Shown here one piece after another: positions 61,719-64,000 of a DNA stretch of 64,000 bases. The notes beneath the pieces were generated by a model, which was not told where the DNA came from, ran no database searches, and worked only from the letters and a program-made list of their open reading frames with translations. Each line of letters begins with the position of its first letter. Within the stretch, counting starts at the first letter, position 1. Source of the stretch: a virus. Made by a program: the position numbers and the translations under genes. The stretch spans positions 24,803 to 88,802 of the IMG/VR virus record IMGVR_UViG_3300044655_001767. The stretch is one strand, 5' to 3'.

Positions 61719-63133
61719 GTCATAAATTAGGTATTTGTATACCATATAGAGATAGAAAAGAACACATTGATAAATTAATACCACATCTATCAAAACATTT
61801 AACAGATAATGGAATTGACCATACGTTTTATGTTGGTCACCAAGTAGACGAAAAGTTATTCAATAGAGGTGCAATGAAAAATATTGCAGCACATTACGCG
61901 TTTGAAGACGGATGTGACTATGTTGCATGGCACGATGTTGATATGTTACCACAAGTAGATGCTGATTATTCGTATCCTGAAGAACATCCAACACACATTG
62001 CAACAAAGTTATCAAAATATAATTACGGGTTAGGTTATGATCAATACTTTGGAGGTGTCGTTTTATTCACAAAAGAACAAGCATATAAAACCAATGGATA
62101 TTCAAATGAATATTGGGATTGGGGTCAGGAAGATGATGACTTATTTTGGAGATGTTATTTAGAAGGATATACAACGAATAATGTTTTTAAAACTTATAAA
62201 AATAAAACAACGGCAACTTTTAATGGAATAAATAACTTTATAATTATACCGTCTAATAAAGAATTAGATAGTTGTTTGGATAATGACCATACAATATCAA
62301 TATTATTTAATGCTGAACAACAACCAGAAAAGGTACCGATTTGGCTTGTTGGGGACGAAGAAAAGAAATTCATTGAGTACCCATTAATAAGAAAATTAGA
62401 TTCTTGGACTTGGGGATTATCGTTTAATAATTCACGTTCAGTTAATATGGTTATGTATGATAAAGATAGTAATCACTATTACAACTATGCAAAAAGATAT
62501 GAAAATCAATGGACATGGGTGACAATGTCATATAATAGTAAAAGAAAGGAGATGTCATTATATATAAACGATGAATTAATTAATAATCAAAACGGAACTA
62601 AACAAAACACACCATTTAAAATTGAGAAAAAATTAAAACCATATAATAATCTACAACCATTTATAATTGGATTTTGTTCACACGTTAATACATTTTTTAA
62701 AGGTAAAATTGCGGAAATTAGAATTTTTAATAAATCAATAAATGATATCAATGAAGCGTTACATGATTCAGATGGATTGTTATTACAAATGGATTTTAAA
62801 AAGGGAGTTGTAGAAAATATTAATAAAGAAGAATGTGAATTTAATGTTAACATTTCAAAAGAAAATATTAATGTGGTTGAAAATGTGATTCCATTCAGAA
62901 AGGAAGGTAATTTTGACTGTATACCCCATATAGATGAGGGTTATGTTAAAGGAAAATGGGCTAAGGGGGAAACTACCGCTAGAAACGAAAAAAGATTTGT
63001 TATGGAGATGCAACAGGGTTTAATTAAACATAATGAAGATGGATTAAACAATATATTAAATGTTTTGAATGTTGAAAATATTGATGTATCTTTATATGAA
63101 AATACTAAATTTATAAATGTTACAATGAAATGA
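61715..63133 (+). CDS. Beta-1,4-galactosyltransferase-like (GT7) enzyme fused to LamG-like module, copy 2
   Basis: 472 residues, ATGA-coupled to copy 1. GT7 motifs: PYRDR (10-14), FNRG (49-52), HDVDMLP (73-79), YFGGV (111-115), NEYWDWGQEDDDL (131-143); the last motif is closer to the canonical GWGxEDDD than in copy 1. A LamG-like domain follows (WVTMSYNSKRKEMSLYINDE; GKIAEIRIFNKSINDINEAL). The two copies share architecture but have diverged, implying different donors or acceptors. Confidence 0.8.
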   Translation: MSHKLGICIPYRDRKEHIDKLIPHLSKHLTDNGIDHTFYVGHQVDEKLFNRGAMKNIAAHYAFEDGCDYVAWHDVDMLPQVDADYSYPEEHPTHIATKLSKYNYGLGYDQYFGGVVLFTKEQAYKTNGYSNEYWDWGQEDDDLFWRCYLEGYTTNNVFKTYKNKTTATFNGINNFIIIPSNKELDSCLDNDHTISILFNAEQQPEKVPIWLVGDEEKKFIEYPLIRKLDSWTWGLSFNNSRSVNMVMYDKDSNHYYNYAKRYENQWTWVTMSYNSKRKEMSLYINDELINNQNGTKQNTPFKIEKKLKPYNNLQPFIIGFCSHVNTFFKGKIAEIRIFNKSINDINEALHDSDGLLLQMDFKKGVVENINKEECEFNVNISKENINVVENVIPFRKEGNFDCIPHIDEGYVKGKWAKGETTARNEKRFVMEMQQGLIKHNEDGLNNILNVLNVENIDVSLYENTKFINVTMK

Positions 63134-64000
63134 AAGTAGAAAATCAAAAACCTTGGTTATTTGAAATTAATAATCTTGATAGTAATAAGATAAATCCGTT
63201 TTTATCTGATAGTTCCTATTTAACAATTGAATTTAAAGTTGAAAATTTTTACGATAATGAAAAATTAGGATTTTTAGGTATGCCAGGTAAAAACTTTGGA
63301 ATTAGTTATGATTTTGAAGTTGAGACTTTTGTATTTGAATTTTGGACAAAAGGGTTGAACGGTAGAGATAATTTTCACTGCCATAAAGATTTCCATATTA
63401 ATAGAATTGATGTTGAAAATGGTCTTGTTTTAACTATACATTACGATAAAGAAAAAAATATATTAGAATTATATCATGACTTTAATATATTTTTCGATGT
63501 AGAATTAGACGACCCTTTAATTGAAGATTACTATACCCAACCACTTTATTTTGGTTGTCATAACCCCGATGCTGATAATCACAAACACAAATGTTTTACA
63601 GAATTAGATTTAAAACATTTTAGTATTTTTAATGGAGAGGCGAATATAGAAGATGTTGAAAAATTTTATAATAGTAAAAATCTTAATGATAATTTGTTAT
63701 GTTACTTTGATTTAAAGGAAAAATATTTAGTTCATAAAGAAGACTATAATTATTTTCTAATACAAAATCAAAAAGATAAACTAATAAACATTTCATTTAG
63801 TGAATTAAATGTCAGTGTTGCGGATAGAATAAAATTAAAAAGAAAAAGGGTACCTGGATTAAAAATTGAACATAAAAAACCATTTAAATTAAAAACCAAT
63901 TTAGAATCTAATTTATTAACAAATAGAGATTTTTCATTAAATATTATTTTTAAAATAGAACGTCATTTTACTCAAGATGAGAAAATTGGATTTTTTGGAA
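63130..64000 (+). CDS. Tandem LamG-like protein, 3' truncated
   Basis: ATG 63130 overlaps the previous stop (ATGA); the frame is open to the end of the window (290 codons). No GT7 motifs. It contains two successive LamG-like modules: IEFKVENFYDNEKLGFLG near the start and IIFKIERHFTQDEKIGFFG at the window edge, with FSIFNGEANIEDVEKFYNSK between, resembling the non-enzymatic halves of the two upstream proteins. It may be a stand-alone glycan-binding partner, or carry an enzyme domain beyond the window. Confidence 0.65.
   Translation, partial: MKVENQKPWLFEINNLDSNKINPFLSDSSYLTIEFKVENFYDNEKLGFLGMPGKNFGISYDFEVETFVFEFWTKGLNGRDNFHCHKDFHINRIDVENGLVLTIHYDKEKNILELYHDFNIFFDVELDDPLIEDYYTQPLYFGCHNPDADNHKHKCFTELDLKHFSIFNGEANIEDVEKFYNSKNLNDNLLCYFDLKEKYLVHKEDYNYFLIQNQKDKLINISFSELNVSVADRIKLKRKRVPGLKIEHKKPFKLKTNLESNLLTNRDFSLNIIFKIERHFTQDEKIGFFG

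Noticed and set aside
1-64000. tRNA genes, integrase, transposase, diversity-generating retroelement
   Set aside because: Gaps are too short for tRNAs with no cloverleaf-like sequence, and no recombinase, transposase or reverse-transcriptase motifs were found in any convincing frame.

Overview
The window reads as part of a large, AT-rich (roughly 70% A+T by eye), densely packed tailed dsDNA bacteriophage genome. Almost every gene is on the + strand, intergenic gaps are tens of bases, and many stop and start codons overlap (TAATG, ATGA). A host in the Bacteroidota is suggested by SprB-type repeats (otherwise known from gliding-motility adhesins), an Hc1-type histone-like protein, a Bacteroidota-style primary-like sigma factor, TAnnTTTG-like -7 elements and the near absence of Shine-Dalgarno sequences. 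TAA, TAG and TGA all end genes, so the standard bacterial code applies. No tRNA, integrase, insertion sequence or CRISPR array was seen.

Layout. 1-11.9 kb: virion and tail/baseplate genes: a giant truncated protein with Pro-Thr linkers and SprB-like repeats, several unknown structural proteins, a tail-protein-I-like protein and a tail-collar-like protein. 11.9-19.9 kb: DNA metabolism: RuvC-fold nuclease, a candidate small RNA, zinc-finger/TOPRIM primase, RecB-like nuclease, gp47/SbcD and gp46/SbcC recombination nuclease subunits, and a coupled PD-(D/E)XK-like protein plus DNA methyltransferase. 19.9-22.4 kb: ClpP protease and a cassette of small overlapping envelope proteins. 22.5-30.0 kb: sigma factor, a coiled-coil membrane protein with a likely -1 frameshift, a PGRP-like protein, a ParB-like protein, an acidic EF-hand protein, Hc1 histone-like protein and small proteins. 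30.0-30.8 kb: the only minus-strand island. 30.9-34.3 kb: D12 methyltransferase, NusG, AAA ATPase, thioredoxin and glutaredoxin. 34.4-57.7 kb: an adhesin region with four giant collagen-like (Gly-X-Y) fibres, LamG, seven-repeat Asp-box propeller, S74 chaperone and fibrinogen-like proteins. 57.8-64 kb: a glycan cassette with GT-A transferases, a SAM methyltransferase and two beta-1,4-galactosyltransferase-like (GT7) enzymes fused to LamG-like modules, continuing past the window.

How it works together (inference). The phage carries a sigma factor and a NusG. An 8-base motif, TATTTATA, precedes nearly every structural transcription unit and lies so close to many start codons that leaderless mRNAs are likely; replication and regulatory genes instead carry TTATATT-type boxes. 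The fibres hold roughly a hundred Asn-Gly-Thr/Ser sequons in proline-free collagen-like repeats plus mucin-like Pro-Thr linkers, and sit next to phage-encoded glycosyltransferases. The most interesting hypothesis is a phage-encoded system that glycosylates its own collagen/mucin-like virion fibres, analogous to the glycosylated collagen-like fibrils of mimivirus.
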